NCBI RefSeq assembly: GCF_001758785.1
Contig: NZ_LROM01000151.1
Span: 1 to 38,520 of the forward strand
DNA from: Duganella phyllosphaerae
GTDB lineage: Bacteria > Pseudomonadota > Gammaproteobacteria > Burkholderiales > Burkholderiaceae_D
DNA: 38,520 nucleotides
Reading direction: 5' to 3'
Shown: piece after piece, positions 7,645-15,584 of the stretch
Layout of the letters: every line of letters begins with the position of its first letter
Numbering within the stretch: position 1 is the stretch's first letter
Notes under the pieces: model-generated
What the model saw: only the letters and a program-made list of their open reading frames with translations
Told to the model about the DNA's origin: nothing
The model's database searches: none
Program-made: the position numbers and the translations under genes

Positions 7645-8403
7645 ATGAAAGCCTTAGCCCCCGGAACTGTCATTTTTCATCGCCATCGCGGCTATGGCGT
7701 GATCACGGCCGTCAACCTGCTCACCGGCTGGATCTCCGCGCGCTTCGGCAGCGAGTCGCGCACGCTCGACCTGAATTTGTCAACCGACGCGGTGCAATAC
7801 GCCGATGGCGAAGCGATCCTGTTCCGCCGCGCGCCGCCCGACCGCATGCCCCACGCGCGGCTGATGGCCGTGGTGCGCGCGCTGCACCAGGCCGGCTACC
7901 AGAAACTGTATCTGTATTCGTGGCCCAAGCCGTCCGGCCTGCACTGGCGCTGGCATTTGTTTACCGGCAAGCGCGACTGGATGCAGCGCTCTTGGCGCGA
8001 AGGCTGGTACGGCTCCGGCGCCGACTACAACAGCAATCCGGTGATGGGCTGGGGCGACAATCCGGGCGCCACCACCGAGGAGTTGATCCACGCGCTGGCC
8101 AAATTCGATCCTCAAGGACTGGCGCAGGCGCTGGGCCGCGACGAAGACCACGCCGCCTGGTTCGCCAGCGTGTGCGATGCGCTCTTGCCCGGCTATATGT
8201 ACAGCCTGGACATGCAGCGTCCCGAAGGTTCTCCCTTGATCGACATGCCGCCGGTACCGGTCATGCCGGTGCGCGCTACGCTGCCGCCGTACAGCGGCCC
8301 GGACATCACCTGGCCGCCCGGCTGGGCTGGCTTGTGGAGCAAGGTGCACGTGATGCCTGCGCCGCGCATCAACCTGACCGGTTTACCCGAGAAAACCGAC
8401 TGA
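7645..8403 (+). CDS. Uncharacterised 252-residue protein with an N-terminal SH3/Tudor-like segment
   Basis: I do not recognise a named family. The first 45 residues (APGTVIFHRHRGYGVITAV then WISARFG) resemble the small beta-barrel seen in CarD/UvrD-tail-like domains, in which a GxVxHxxxGxGxV pattern is typical. The middle is rich in aromatic residues (LHWRWHLFTG, WMQRSWREGWYGSG), and the C-terminus is Pro-rich and ends IN-LTGLPEKTD. There is no signal peptide or membrane span. The frame is open back to 7444, and an alternative ATG lies at 7588. The start at 7645 is chosen because the conserved-looking domain begins there, after a GTGGA ribosome-like site. It is divergent from the asparaginase gene. 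Confidence 0.65.
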   Translation: MKALAPGTVIFHRHRGYGVITAVNLLTGWISARFGSESRTLDLNLSTDAVQYADGEAILFRRAPPDRMPHARLMAVVRALHQAGYQKLYLYSWPKPSGLHWRWHLFTGKRDWMQRSWREGWYGSGADYNSNPVMGWGDNPGATTEELIHALAKFDPQGLAQALGRDEDHAAWFASVCDALLPGYMYSLDMQRPEGSPLIDMPPVPVMPVRATLPPYSGPDITWPPGWAGLWSKVHVMPAPRINLTGLPEKTD

Positions 8404-8421
8404 AAACCCGCACCGCTAGCA

Positions 8422-8451
8422 GGGGTCGGACCCCGTACGGGGTCCGACCCC
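8422..8451. repeat. Perfect 30-bp palindrome (GGGGTCGGACCCC family, copy 1)
   Basis: Two 13-bp arms, GGGGTCGGACCCC and its complement, surround GTAC, so all 30 bases form one exact palindrome. It lies between convergent genes (ends at 8403 and 8466). A second, degenerate copy starting GGGGTCGGACCC is at 26064. It has no T-tract, so if it terminates transcription it is not a classical Rho-independent terminator. Confidence 0.8.
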
Positions 8452-8465
8452 ATGGGTCTCAGGGT

Positions 8466-9464
8466 TCAGCGCCGTGCGTTACGCAAAAAATCAGGGTTGT
8501 TAATCGCATCAAACTTGCCCGCCTCGAAATCGACAATGTTCTGGAATGCGTGGCGGAAGTACAGCTCGTAGCTGTCCTGTTCCACGTAGCCCAGGTGCGG
8601 TGTGGCCAGCACGGTCGGGATGCGCAGCAGCGCGTCGGTCGGCGCCAGCGGTTCCGCTTCGAACACGTCGAGCGCCGCGTAGCCGGGCCGGCCCTGTGTG
8701 AGCGCTTGCTCCAGTGCGCCAGCGGCCACCAGTTCGGCGCGGCTGGTGTTGACCAACAGGGCCGCGGGCTGCATGCGCGCCAGGTCGTCGGCAGTGACGA
8801 TGCCACGGGTGGCGTCGTTCAGGCGCAGGTGCAAACTGAGCACGTCCGCTTGCGCAAAGAATTCTTCACGCGATAAAGCGGCCGCATAACCATCGGCCAC
8901 CGCCTTGTTGCGGCTGGTCTCGCTGCCCCACACCACCACCTTCATGCCGAACGCGCGGCCATAGCCGGCCACCAGCTGGCCGATCTTGCCGTAGCCCCAG
9001 ATGCCGAGCGTACGTCCCTTGAGCACGAAGCCCAGGCCGTTGAGTTGCGGATTGACCGACGCGGTTTGCCACAAGCCGTCGCGCAGGTTGTTCGCGTATG
9101 GCACGATCTTGCGCGCCGCCGCCATGATCAGCGCCCAGGTCAGCTCGGCCGGCGCGGTGGGGGAGCCGACACCCTCGGCAATCGCGATGCCCAGTTCGGT
9201 TGCGGCAGCCACATCGACGTGGCCGGCCAGCTTGCCAGTCTGCGAGATGAGTTTCAAATTGGGCAGCTTGGCCAGCAGCGCCCGGTTGAGCGCCGTACGT
9301 TCGCGGATCAGCACCAGCGCATCGAACGGCGCCAGCCGGATTGCCAGCTGGCCCAGGCCGCGTGTTGTATTGTTGAACACTTTTACGTCATGATCGTTCA
9401 ATATTTCATAACTTTTTATTCCAGAGCTGGCGTTCTGGTAGTCGTCAAGTATGGCGATTTTCAT
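8466..9464 (-). CDS. D-2-hydroxyacid dehydrogenase family protein, NAD-dependent
   Basis: 332 residues of the D-isomer-specific 2-hydroxyacid dehydrogenase family. The dinucleotide site GIWGYGKIG (about residue 154) follows a catalytic-domain half that includes LKLISQTGKLAGHVD. The catalytic triad is visible: Arg in VNTSRAELV, Glu in DVFEAEPL and His in TPHLGY. SRAE replaces the more usual SRGx, as in other relatives of this subgroup. The enzyme reduces a 2-keto acid to the D-2-hydroxy acid or the reverse; the exact substrate cannot be inferred. It is transcribed away from pckG, with a 314-bp shared intergenic region. Confidence 0.88.
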   Translation of the reverse strand: MKIAILDDYQNASSGIKSYEILNDHDVKVFNNTTRGLGQLAIRLAPFDALVLIRERTALNRALLAKLPNLKLISQTGKLAGHVDVAAATELGIAIAEGVGSPTAPAELTWALIMAAARKIVPYANNLRDGLWQTASVNPQLNGLGFVLKGRTLGIWGYGKIGQLVAGYGRAFGMKVVVWGSETSRNKAVADGYAAALSREEFFAQADVLSLHLRLNDATRGIVTADDLARMQPAALLVNTSRAELVAAGALEQALTQGRPGYAALDVFEAEPLAPTDALLRIPTVLATPHLGYVEQDSYELYFRHAFQNIVDFEAGKFDAINNPDFLRNARR

Positions 9465-9566
9465 GTGAGATAGCCGATCTTAGGTTGAAATTCGTAGCGG
9501 AATAACGGGCACTGCCAAAAGCTGAATAGCTTACTACTTTACTCAACTATTTCTCCTACATTTCTG

Positions 9567-9594
9567 TTGAATCGTGGGACCAGCGGTGTACAAT
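9567..9594 (+). promoter_or_regulatory. Predicted sigma-70 promoter of pckG
   Basis: TTGAAT (9567-9572), a 16-bp spacer and TACAAT (9589-9594) match the sigma-70 consensus at 4 and 5 of 6 positions. The start site would fall near 9601 and give a leader of about 180 bases before pckG. One arm of a long-range inverted repeat lies in the spacer. Confidence 0.55.
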
Positions 9595-9664
9595 CGCTCA
9601 AAAAATGAACAGCAGAACATCGATTTTGCTGTCACTGCCGGGTTCACAGAGCCTGGTCCCACGA
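9572..9664. repeat. 12-bp inverted repeat pair straddling the pckG transcription start
   Basis: TCGTGGGACCAG at 9572-9583 is repeated as its exact reverse complement at 9653-9664, 69 bp apart. The first arm lies between -35 and -10 and the second is in the transcribed leader. The arrangement would suit a two-site DNA-binding regulator with looping. The transcript alone cannot form this stem, because the first arm is upstream of the predicted start. Confidence 0.6.
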
Positions 9665-9682
9665 CAAGACCGCCGTAAATAA
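9605..9682 (+). CDS. Possible 25-residue leader peptide upstream of pckG
   Basis: An ATG four bases after the predicted transcription start opens a 25-codon frame that ends TAA at 9680-9682, 96 bp before pckG. There is no upstream ribosome site, so it would have to be translated as a near-leaderless message. The peptide (begins MNSRTSILLSLPG) has no run of one amino acid that would suggest classical attenuation. It may be chance. Confidence 0.15.
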   Translation: MNSRTSILLSLPGSQSLVPRQDRRK

Positions 9683-9778
9683 GCCGAGGCGCCGACTCAT
9701 CTCGGATGAGACTCCGCGCGCTAAGCTATTGCTGACGACGATCCTGCCGAAAGAATTTTAATTGGCATTGGAGGTAGT

Positions 9779-11644
9779 ATGAATCAGCCCATCATGGGTG
9801 GCGTTGCAACGCTGAACGTCCCAGCTTACATCAAGCATCAAAAACTGATCAATTGGGTGACGGAAGTCGCCGCACTGACCAAACCCGACCGCATCTATTG
9901 GTGCGATGGCTCGCAAGAAGAGTACGACCGCCTGTGCGGTGAAATGGTTGCCGCCGGCACCATGAAAAAACTCAACGAAGCCAAGCGTCCCAACTCCTAC
10001 CTGGCCCAGTCCGATCCAACCGACGTGGCGCGCGTGGAAGACCGCACCTACATCTGCTCGGCCACCAAGGAAGAAGCCGGTCCGACCAATAACTGGATGG
10101 CGCCCGACGAAATGCGCGCCACCCTGAACCCGCTGTTCGACGGCGCCATGGCTGGCCGCACCATGTACGTCGTGCCGTTCTCGATGGGCCCGCTGGGTTC
10201 GCCGATCGCGCACATCGGCGTGGAACTGTCCGATTCGCCATACGTGGCCGTCAACATGCGCGTGATGACCCGCATGGGCAAGGCCGTCTATGACGTGCTG
10301 GGCGCCGACGGTGAATTCGTGCCATGCGTGCACACCGTGGGCGCACCGCTGGCCGCCGGCCAGAAAGACGTGGCCTGGCCTTGCAACGCCACCAAGTACA
10401 TCGTTCACTACCCTGAAACCCGCGAAATCTGGTCCTACGGTTCGGGCTACGGCGGCAATGCGCTGCTGGGCAAGAAATGCTTCGCGCTGCGTATCGCCTC
10501 GACCATGGGTTACCAGGACCAGGCCAAGGACGGCATGGGCTGGCTGGCCGAACACATGCTGATCCTGGGCGTGGAATCGCCAGAAGGCAAGAAGCACTAC
10601 GTCGCTGCCGCCTTCCCGTCGGCTTGCGGCAAGACCAACTTCGCCATGCTGATCCCGCCAGCCACGTTCAACGGCTGGAAAGTGACCACCATCGGCGACG
10701 ACATCGCCTGGATCAAGCCGGGCGCCGATGGCCGCCTGTACGCGATCAACCCGGAAGCCGGCTACTTCGGCGTGGCCCCTGGCACCAACGAAAAGACCAA
10801 CTTCAACTGCATGGCCTCCATGCGTGAAAACACCATCTTCACCAACGTCGCGCTGACCGACGACGGCGACGTATGGTGGGAAGGCTTGACCAAGCAGGCG
10901 CCCGAGCACCTGATCGACTGGCAAGGCAACGACTGGACCCCAACGTCCGGCACCAAGGCTGCCCACCCGAACGCCCGCTTTACCGTCGCTGCTACCCAGA
11001 ACCCGGTCATCGACACGGCCTGGGACGATCCGGCCGGTGTACCGATCTCGGCCTTCATCTTCGGCGGTCGCCGTTCGACCACCGTGCCTTTGGTAACCGA
11101 AGCGCGCAACTGGGTGGAAGGCGTGTACATGGCAGCCACCATGGGTTCGGAAACCACTGCAGCAGCAGCTGGGCAGATGGGCATCGTGCGCCGCGATCCG
11201 TTCGCCATGCTGCCGTTCATGGGCTACAACATGAGCGACTACTTCCAGCACTGGCTCAACCTGGGCGAAAAACTGGGCAAGATCGACGGCGCCACCCTGC
11301 CGAAAATCTACTGCGTCAACTGGTTCCGCACCGACGACCAGGGTCACTTCGTGTGGCCTGGTTTCGGCGACAATATGCGCGTACTGAAGTGGATGCTCGA
11401 GCGTATCGAAGGCAAAGCCGGCGGCGTCGAAAACATCTTCGGCACCACCCCGCGTTACGGCGACATCCACTGGGACGGCCTGCCGTTCACGCCGGAAGAG
11501 TTCGAGACCATCACCTCGATCGACAAGGATGCCTGGCGCGAAGAACTGAAACTGCACGAAGAACTGTTCACCAAGCTGGCCTACCACCTGCCGCAAGAAC
11601 TGACGGCAGTGAAAGCTGAGCTGGAGCAGCGCCTGGCAAAATAA
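9779..11644 (+). CDS. pckG: Phosphoenolpyruvate carboxykinase (GTP)
   Basis: A 621-residue GTP-type PEPCK, full length, that converts oxaloacetate and GTP to PEP, CO2 and GDP at the head of gluconeogenesis. Visible family blocks are PFSMGPLGSPIAH, the kinase-1a P-loop FPSACGKTNFAML (about residues 279-291), GDDIAWIKPG (about 306) with the metal-binding Asp pair, and INPEAGYFGVAPGT. The enzyme is cytosolic. A strong GGAGGT site (9770-9775) precedes the ATG, and a Rho-independent terminator follows the stop, so it is a single-gene unit. The 314-bp upstream region holds the promoter, an inverted repeat and a small hairpin (9696-9710). Mqo and FumC, which supply oxaloacetate, are encoded 8-10 kb further on. 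Confidence 0.97.
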   Translation: MNQPIMGGVATLNVPAYIKHQKLINWVTEVAALTKPDRIYWCDGSQEEYDRLCGEMVAAGTMKKLNEAKRPNSYLAQSDPTDVARVEDRTYICSATKEEAGPTNNWMAPDEMRATLNPLFDGAMAGRTMYVVPFSMGPLGSPIAHIGVELSDSPYVAVNMRVMTRMGKAVYDVLGADGEFVPCVHTVGAPLAAGQKDVAWPCNATKYIVHYPETREIWSYGSGYGGNALLGKKCFALRIASTMGYQDQAKDGMGWLAEHMLILGVESPEGKKHYVAAAFPSACGKTNFAMLIPPATFNGWKVTTIGDDIAWIKPGADGRLYAINPEAGYFGVAPGTNEKTNFNCMASMRENTIFTNVALTDDGDVWWEGLTKQAPEHLIDWQGNDWTPTSGTKAAHPNARFTVAATQNPVIDTAWDDPAGVPISAFIFGGRRSTTVPLVTEARNWVEGVYMAATMGSETTAAAAGQMGIVRRDPFAMLPFMGYNMSDYFQHWLNLGEKLGKIDGATLPKIYCVNWFRTDDQGHFVWPGFGDNMRVLKWMLERIEGKAGGVENIFGTTPRYGDIHWDGLPFTPEEFETITSIDKDAWREELKLHEELFTKLAYHLPQELTAVKAELEQRLAK

Positions 11645-11671
11645 GCCGGCCTGATTAGGTGGAGACAGAAG

Positions 11672-11701
11672 CGGTGCATGGAAACATGCACCGTTTTTTT
11701 T
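11672..11701 (+). terminator. Rho-independent terminator of pckG
   Basis: A 9-bp stem CGGTGCATG/CATGCACCG with a GAAA tetraloop is followed by eight T residues (11694-11701), 28 bp after the pckG stop. Confidence 0.95.
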
Positions 11702-11759
11702 CGTGTATGCTGGCCCGGCTGACCGGCTCAACAGAAAACTCCCATGTACTGAGAACCAC

Positions 11760-12377
11760 GTGAACCGCAAGCTCATCATCTTCGACTTCGACGGTACCCT
11801 GGCCAATACCTTTCCCTGCTTCGTGCGCGTGTTCGACGAAGCGGCAGCCAAATACCAATTCAAACCGCTCGACCGTGACAACGCCCAGGGCCTGCGCGGC
11901 CTCGACGCGCGCCAGATCATGGCGCTGCACGATATCCCGCTCTGGAAAACCCCGGCGATTGCCCGCTTCATGCGCGCGCGCATCGGCGACGAGGCGCATA
12001 CCATCACGCTGTTCGATGGCGTCGATGCGGCATTGCGCGCGCTGAAGCAGCGCGGCGTGGTGCTGACCATCGTCACGTCCAATTCGCGCGCCAACGTGCA
12101 GCGCATCCTCGGCCCGGAGCTGCTGGCTTTATTCATCCAGGTGGAATGCGGCGCAGGCCTGTTCGGCAAGCTGCCCAAGGTGCGCAAGGTACTTGCGGCC
12201 ACCGGCATTGCGGCGGCGGACGCGCTGTTGATCGGCGACGAGATCCGCGATGCGCGCGTGGCAGCGGAAGCCGGCGTGGATTTCGGCGCGGTGGCGTGGG
12301 GCTTCAATCATGTCGACGCCTTGGTGGCGCAGCAGCCGAAGCGCGTGTTCCACCAGGTGGCCGATTTGCTGGCCTGA
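11760..12377 (+). CDS. HAD-superfamily hydrolase (phosphoglycolate phosphatase-like)
   Basis: 205 residues with the HAD motifs in order: FDFDGTLAN (nucleophile Asp9, general acid Asp11), TIVTSNS (motif II), KLPKVRKVL lysine region (motif III) and LLIGDEIRDARVA (motif IV). A helical cap lies between motifs I and II, as in the phosphoglycolate phosphatase / Gph group. The GTG at 11760 is chosen as start because motif I normally begins within ten residues; the open frame upstream overlaps the pckG terminator. The substrate is unknown. It converges on uvrA across a palindromic repeat. Confidence 0.82.
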   Translation: MNRKLIIFDFDGTLANTFPCFVRVFDEAAAKYQFKPLDRDNAQGLRGLDARQIMALHDIPLWKTPAIARFMRARIGDEAHTITLFDGVDAALRALKQRGVVLTIVTSNSRANVQRILGPELLALFIQVECGAGLFGKLPKVRKVLAATGIAAADALLIGDEIRDARVAAEAGVDFGAVAWGFNHVDALVAQQPKRVFHQVADLLA

Positions 12378-12399
12378 CCGAACCCGGCTAGCCCCAAAT

Positions 12400-12429
12400 C
12401 CGTCATCCCGGCCTGGGCGGGGATGACGG
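12400..12429. repeat. Palindromic intergenic repeat (copy 2)
   Basis: Arms CCGTCATCCC (12400-12409) and GGGATGACGG (12420-12429) surround a 10-base GC-rich loop. The core is shared with the repeat at 6886-6983. It lies between the convergent HAD hydrolase and uvrA genes. Confidence 0.75.
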
Positions 12430-12450
12430 AACAGAGTGCAGCGACTAAGG

Positions 12451-15297
12451 CTATTTCAACAAAGGGCCGAGGTACTTCCCGGTCACGCTGTCGGCATTGG
12501 CTGCCACATCCTCCGGCGTGCCGGTGGCAATGATCTTGCCGCCGCCAGCGCCGCCTTCCGGCCCCAGGTCCACCACCCAGTCGGCGGTCTTGATCACGTC
12601 GAGATTGTGCTCGATGATGACCAGCGTATTGCCCTGGTCGCGCAGGCGGTGAATCACCTTGAGCAGCAGATCGATATCGTGGAAGTGCAGGCCGGTGGTC
12701 GGCTCGTCCAGGATGTACAAGGTGCGGCCCGTGTCGCGCTTGGACAGTTCCAGCGACAGTTTGACACGCTGCGCCTCGCCACCGGACAGCGTGGTCGCGC
12801 TTTGCCCCAGCTTGATGTAGCCCAGGCCCACGTCGAGCAGCGTATGGAGCTTGCGGGCGATGACCGGCACCGGCTTGAAGAACTCGTGCGCGTCTTCCAC
12901 CGTCATGTCCAGGATCTCGGTGATGTTCTTGCCCTTGTAGTTCACCTCGAGCGTCTCGCGGTTGTAACGCTTGCCATGGCAGACGTCGCACGGCACGTAC
13001 ACGTCCGGCAGGAAGTGCATCTCGACCTTGATCACGCCATCGCCCTGGCATGCTTCGCAGCGGCCGCCCTTGACATTGAACGAGAAGCGCCCGGCGCTGT
13101 AGCCACGCTCCTTGGCGGTCGGCACGGTGGCGAACAAATCGCGAATCGGCGTAAACAGCCCGGTGTAGGTGGCCGGGTTGGAACGCGGCGTGCGGCCGAT
13201 CGGCGCCTGGTCCACCGAGATCACCTTGTCGAAGTGTTCGAGGCCCGCGATCGAATCATGCGGCGCCGGCTCGGTCTGTGACCCGTACAGGTGGCGCGAC
13301 AGGGCCGGGAACAACGTGTCGTTGATCAGCGTCGATTTGCCGGAACCGGACACGCCGGTCACGCACGTCATCAGTCCCACCGGCAGCTTGAGGCTGACCT
13401 TTTTCAGGTTGTTGCCGGTGGCGCCAGTGATCACCAGCTGGCGATCGGGATCGGCCTGGTGGCGCTTGGCCGGCACCTCGATCTTGCGGGTGCCGTTGAG
13501 GTACTGCGCCGTCAGCGATTTTTTATTCTTGAGGATGTCCTTGAGCGAACCGGCCGCGATCACTTCGCCGCCATGCACGCCGGCGCCCGGGCCCATGTCG
13601 ACGATGTAGTCGGCGGTGCGGATCGCGTCTTCGTCGTGCTCTACCACCAGCACGCTGTTGCCGATATCGCGCAGGTGGCGCAGCGTGTCGATCAGGCGGT
13701 CGTTGTCGCGCTGGTGCAGGCCGATCGACGGCTCATCGAGCACGTACATCACGCCGGTCAAACCGGAGCCGATCTGCGAGGCCAGGCGAATCCGCTGCGC
13801 TTCGCCACCGGACAGCGTGTCGGCGCTGCGGTCGAGCGACAGGTAGTCGAGACCAACGTTGTTCAAGAACTGCAGGCGCGAGATGATCTCTTTCACCACG
13901 CGGTCGGCGATCTCCTTCTTGGCGCCCTTGAGCTTCAACTGCTCGAAGAACGACAGCGATTCGCGCAGCGGTTTTTCGGCGATCTCGTAGATCGCTTTTT
14001 CCTGCTTGCCGGTGCCGACTTTGACGAAGCGCGCCTCGATGCGCAGGCGCGCGCCTTCGCATGATGGGCACTTTTTCTCGTTGATGAACTTGGCCAGTTC
14101 TTCCTTGACTGCCATCGAATCGGTTTCGCGGTAGCGGCGCGCCAGGTTGTTGACCACACCCTCAAAAGTGTGTTCCTTGACCACGGTGCGGCCGCGCTCA
14201 TTCACGTACGTAAAGGGAATAGCGGTTTTGCCGGAGCCGTTGAGGACCGCGTCCTGCGCCGGCTTGGGCAGCTGCTCGAAGGGCACGTCGAGATCGAACT
14301 CGTAGTACGCCGCCAGGTTGGACAGCATCTGGTAATAAAACTGGTTGCGGCGGTCCCACCCCTTGACGGCGCCGGACGCAAGCGACAGGTTGGGGAAGGC
14401 GACGATGCGTTTCGGGTCGAAGAACTCGATATGGCCGAGTCCATCGCATTCGGGGCAGGCGCCCATCGGGTTATTGAACGAGAACAGGCGCGGTTCCAGT
14501 TCCTGCAGCGAGTAACCGCACTGGTTGCAGGCGAACTTGTTCGAGTACACGTGTTCGACGGCAGTGTCCATTTCCAGCGCCACGGCGCGGCCGTCGGCCA
14601 GGCGCAGCGCGGTCTCGAAGCTCTCGGCCAGGCGCTGCTTGATGTCGGCGTTGACCTTGACGCGGTCGATCACCACGTCGATCGTGTGCTTCTCGGTTTT
14701 CTTCAGCTTGGGCAGTTCGTCCACTTCGTAGATCTTGGCGTCATGCGTGCCGCTCTGCACGCGGAAGCGCACAAAGCCCTGTGCCTGCATCTGCTCGAAC
14801 AGGTCCGAATGCTCGCCCTTGCGGTTGGCCACCACGGGCGCGAGCACCATCAGCTTGGTCCCTTCGGGCATGGCCAGCACCGCATCGACCATCTGCGACA
14901 CGGTCTGCGCGGCCAGCGCCTGGTCCGGGTGGTTGATGCAGTAAGGCGTGCCCACGCGCGCATACAGCAGGCGCAGGTAATCGTGGATCTCGGTGACGGT
15001 GCCGACGGTGGAGCGCGGGTTGTGCGAGGTGGCTTTCTGCTCGATCGAGATCGCCGGCGACAGGCCTTCGATCAGGTCCACATCGGGCTTCTCCATCAGC
15101 TGCAGGAACTGGCGCGCATACGCCGACAGCGATTCCACGTAACGGCGCTGACCCTCGGCATACAGGGTGTCGAACGCCAGCGACGATTTGCCGGAACCGG
15201 ACAGCCCGGTGATCACGACCAGCTGGTTGCGCGGCAGGTCGAGACTGATGTTTTTGAGGTTGTGCGTACGTGCGCCGCGAATGCGGATCTGTTCCAT
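12451..15297 (-). CDS. uvrA: Excinuclease ABC subunit A
   Basis: A 948-residue UvrA, full length, the damage-sensing ATPase of nucleotide excision repair that loads UvrB. It has two ABC modules. The first has Walker A GLSGSGKSS (Lys37), LSGGEAQRIRLASQIGSGL and VLDEPSIGLHQRD; the second has GVSGSGKSTLIND, LSGGEAQRVKLSLELSKR and ILDEPTTGLHFHD. Zinc-binding CxxC pairs are present in the CNQCGYSL...CPECDGLG region, in CPSCEGARL and in CEACQGDG...CDVCHGK. The start at 15297 gives the usual MEQIRIRGARTHNLKN N-terminus. It is divergent from ssb, as in many proteobacteria, with a LexA-like box between. Confidence 0.98.
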   Translation of the reverse strand: MEQIRIRGARTHNLKNISLDLPRNQLVVITGLSGSGKSSLAFDTLYAEGQRRYVESLSAYARQFLQLMEKPDVDLIEGLSPAISIEQKATSHNPRSTVGTVTEIHDYLRLLYARVGTPYCINHPDQALAAQTVSQMVDAVLAMPEGTKLMVLAPVVANRKGEHSDLFEQMQAQGFVRFRVQSGTHDAKIYEVDELPKLKKTEKHTIDVVIDRVKVNADIKQRLAESFETALRLADGRAVALEMDTAVEHVYSNKFACNQCGYSLQELEPRLFSFNNPMGACPECDGLGHIEFFDPKRIVAFPNLSLASGAVKGWDRRNQFYYQMLSNLAAYYEFDLDVPFEQLPKPAQDAVLNGSGKTAIPFTYVNERGRTVVKEHTFEGVVNNLARRYRETDSMAVKEELAKFINEKKCPSCEGARLRIEARFVKVGTGKQEKAIYEIAEKPLRESLSFFEQLKLKGAKKEIADRVVKEIISRLQFLNNVGLDYLSLDRSADTLSGGEAQRIRLASQIGSGLTGVMYVLDEPSIGLHQRDNDRLIDTLRHLRDIGNSVLVVEHDEDAIRTADYIVDMGPGAGVHGGEVIAAGSLKDILKNKKSLTAQYLNGTRKIEVPAKRHQADPDRQLVITGATGNNLKKVSLKLPVGLMTCVTGVSGSGKSTLINDTLFPALSRHLYGSQTEPAPHDSIAGLEHFDKVISVDQAPIGRTPRSNPATYTGLFTPIRDLFATVPTAKERGYSAGRFSFNVKGGRCEACQGDGVIKVEMHFLPDVYVPCDVCHGKRYNRETLEVNYKGKNITEILDMTVEDAHEFFKPVPVIARKLHTLLDVGLGYIKLGQSATTLSGGEAQRVKLSLELSKRDTGRTLYILDEPTTGLHFHDIDLLLKVIHRLRDQGNTLVIIEHNLDVIKTADWVVDLGPEGGAGGGKIIATGTPEDVAANADSVTGKYLGPLLK

Positions 15298-15386
15298 GGA
15301 GTAAGCCCTTAGATATCAACCCGACACTATAGCGGGGTTTGAAAAGATGCGCCGTCCTTGCGCTGGATCACGCGCGGGAGGCTTGA

Positions 15387-15425
15387 CACTGTATATAATA
15401 CCAGTATTTGCTTGCGTCGATTCAA
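15387..15425 (-). promoter_or_regulatory. LexA-like box and extended -10 promoter of uvrA
   Basis: CTGT-N8-CCAG (15389-15404) differs from the LexA consensus CTGT-N8-ACAG at one core base and has the typical AT-only centre. On the minus strand it overlaps an extended -10 element TGGTATTAT (-10 at 15395-15400), with TTGAAT (15420-15425) as a -35 at a long 19-bp spacing. Repression of uvrA by LexA is well known in proteobacteria; here it is inferred from the box position. Confidence 0.6.
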
Positions 15426-15494
15426 CAGGCTTCGGCGCAGAACAGGCTACATGGGGATGGATGCCAAAATTGGTAGTGCGGCGATCCATTCAGA

Positions 15495-15523
15495 TTGGTA
15501 GAGCCTATCCATTCGTCTATAAT
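15495..15523 (+). promoter_or_regulatory. Sigma-70 promoter of ssb
   Basis: TTGGTA (15495-15500), a 17-bp spacer and a perfect TATAAT (15518-15523) lie 61 bp before the ssb start codon. It is about 90 bp from the LexA-like box, so ssb may be expressed constitutively from here. Confidence 0.75.
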
Positions 15524-15584
15524 CCCTGTTTAGATTTCATACACAGCCTGCCCACGCGGCCGTCGTTACTCAGGAGTTTTATTC

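Noticed and set aside
9758..12307. An 849-codon frame on the minus strand opposite pckG and the HAD hydrolase
   Set aside because: It is a GC-driven shadow; the plus-strand genes carry complete family motifs.
12436..15312. Several plus-strand frames over uvrA
   Set aside because: All lie inside uvrA, which is complete with all its motifs.
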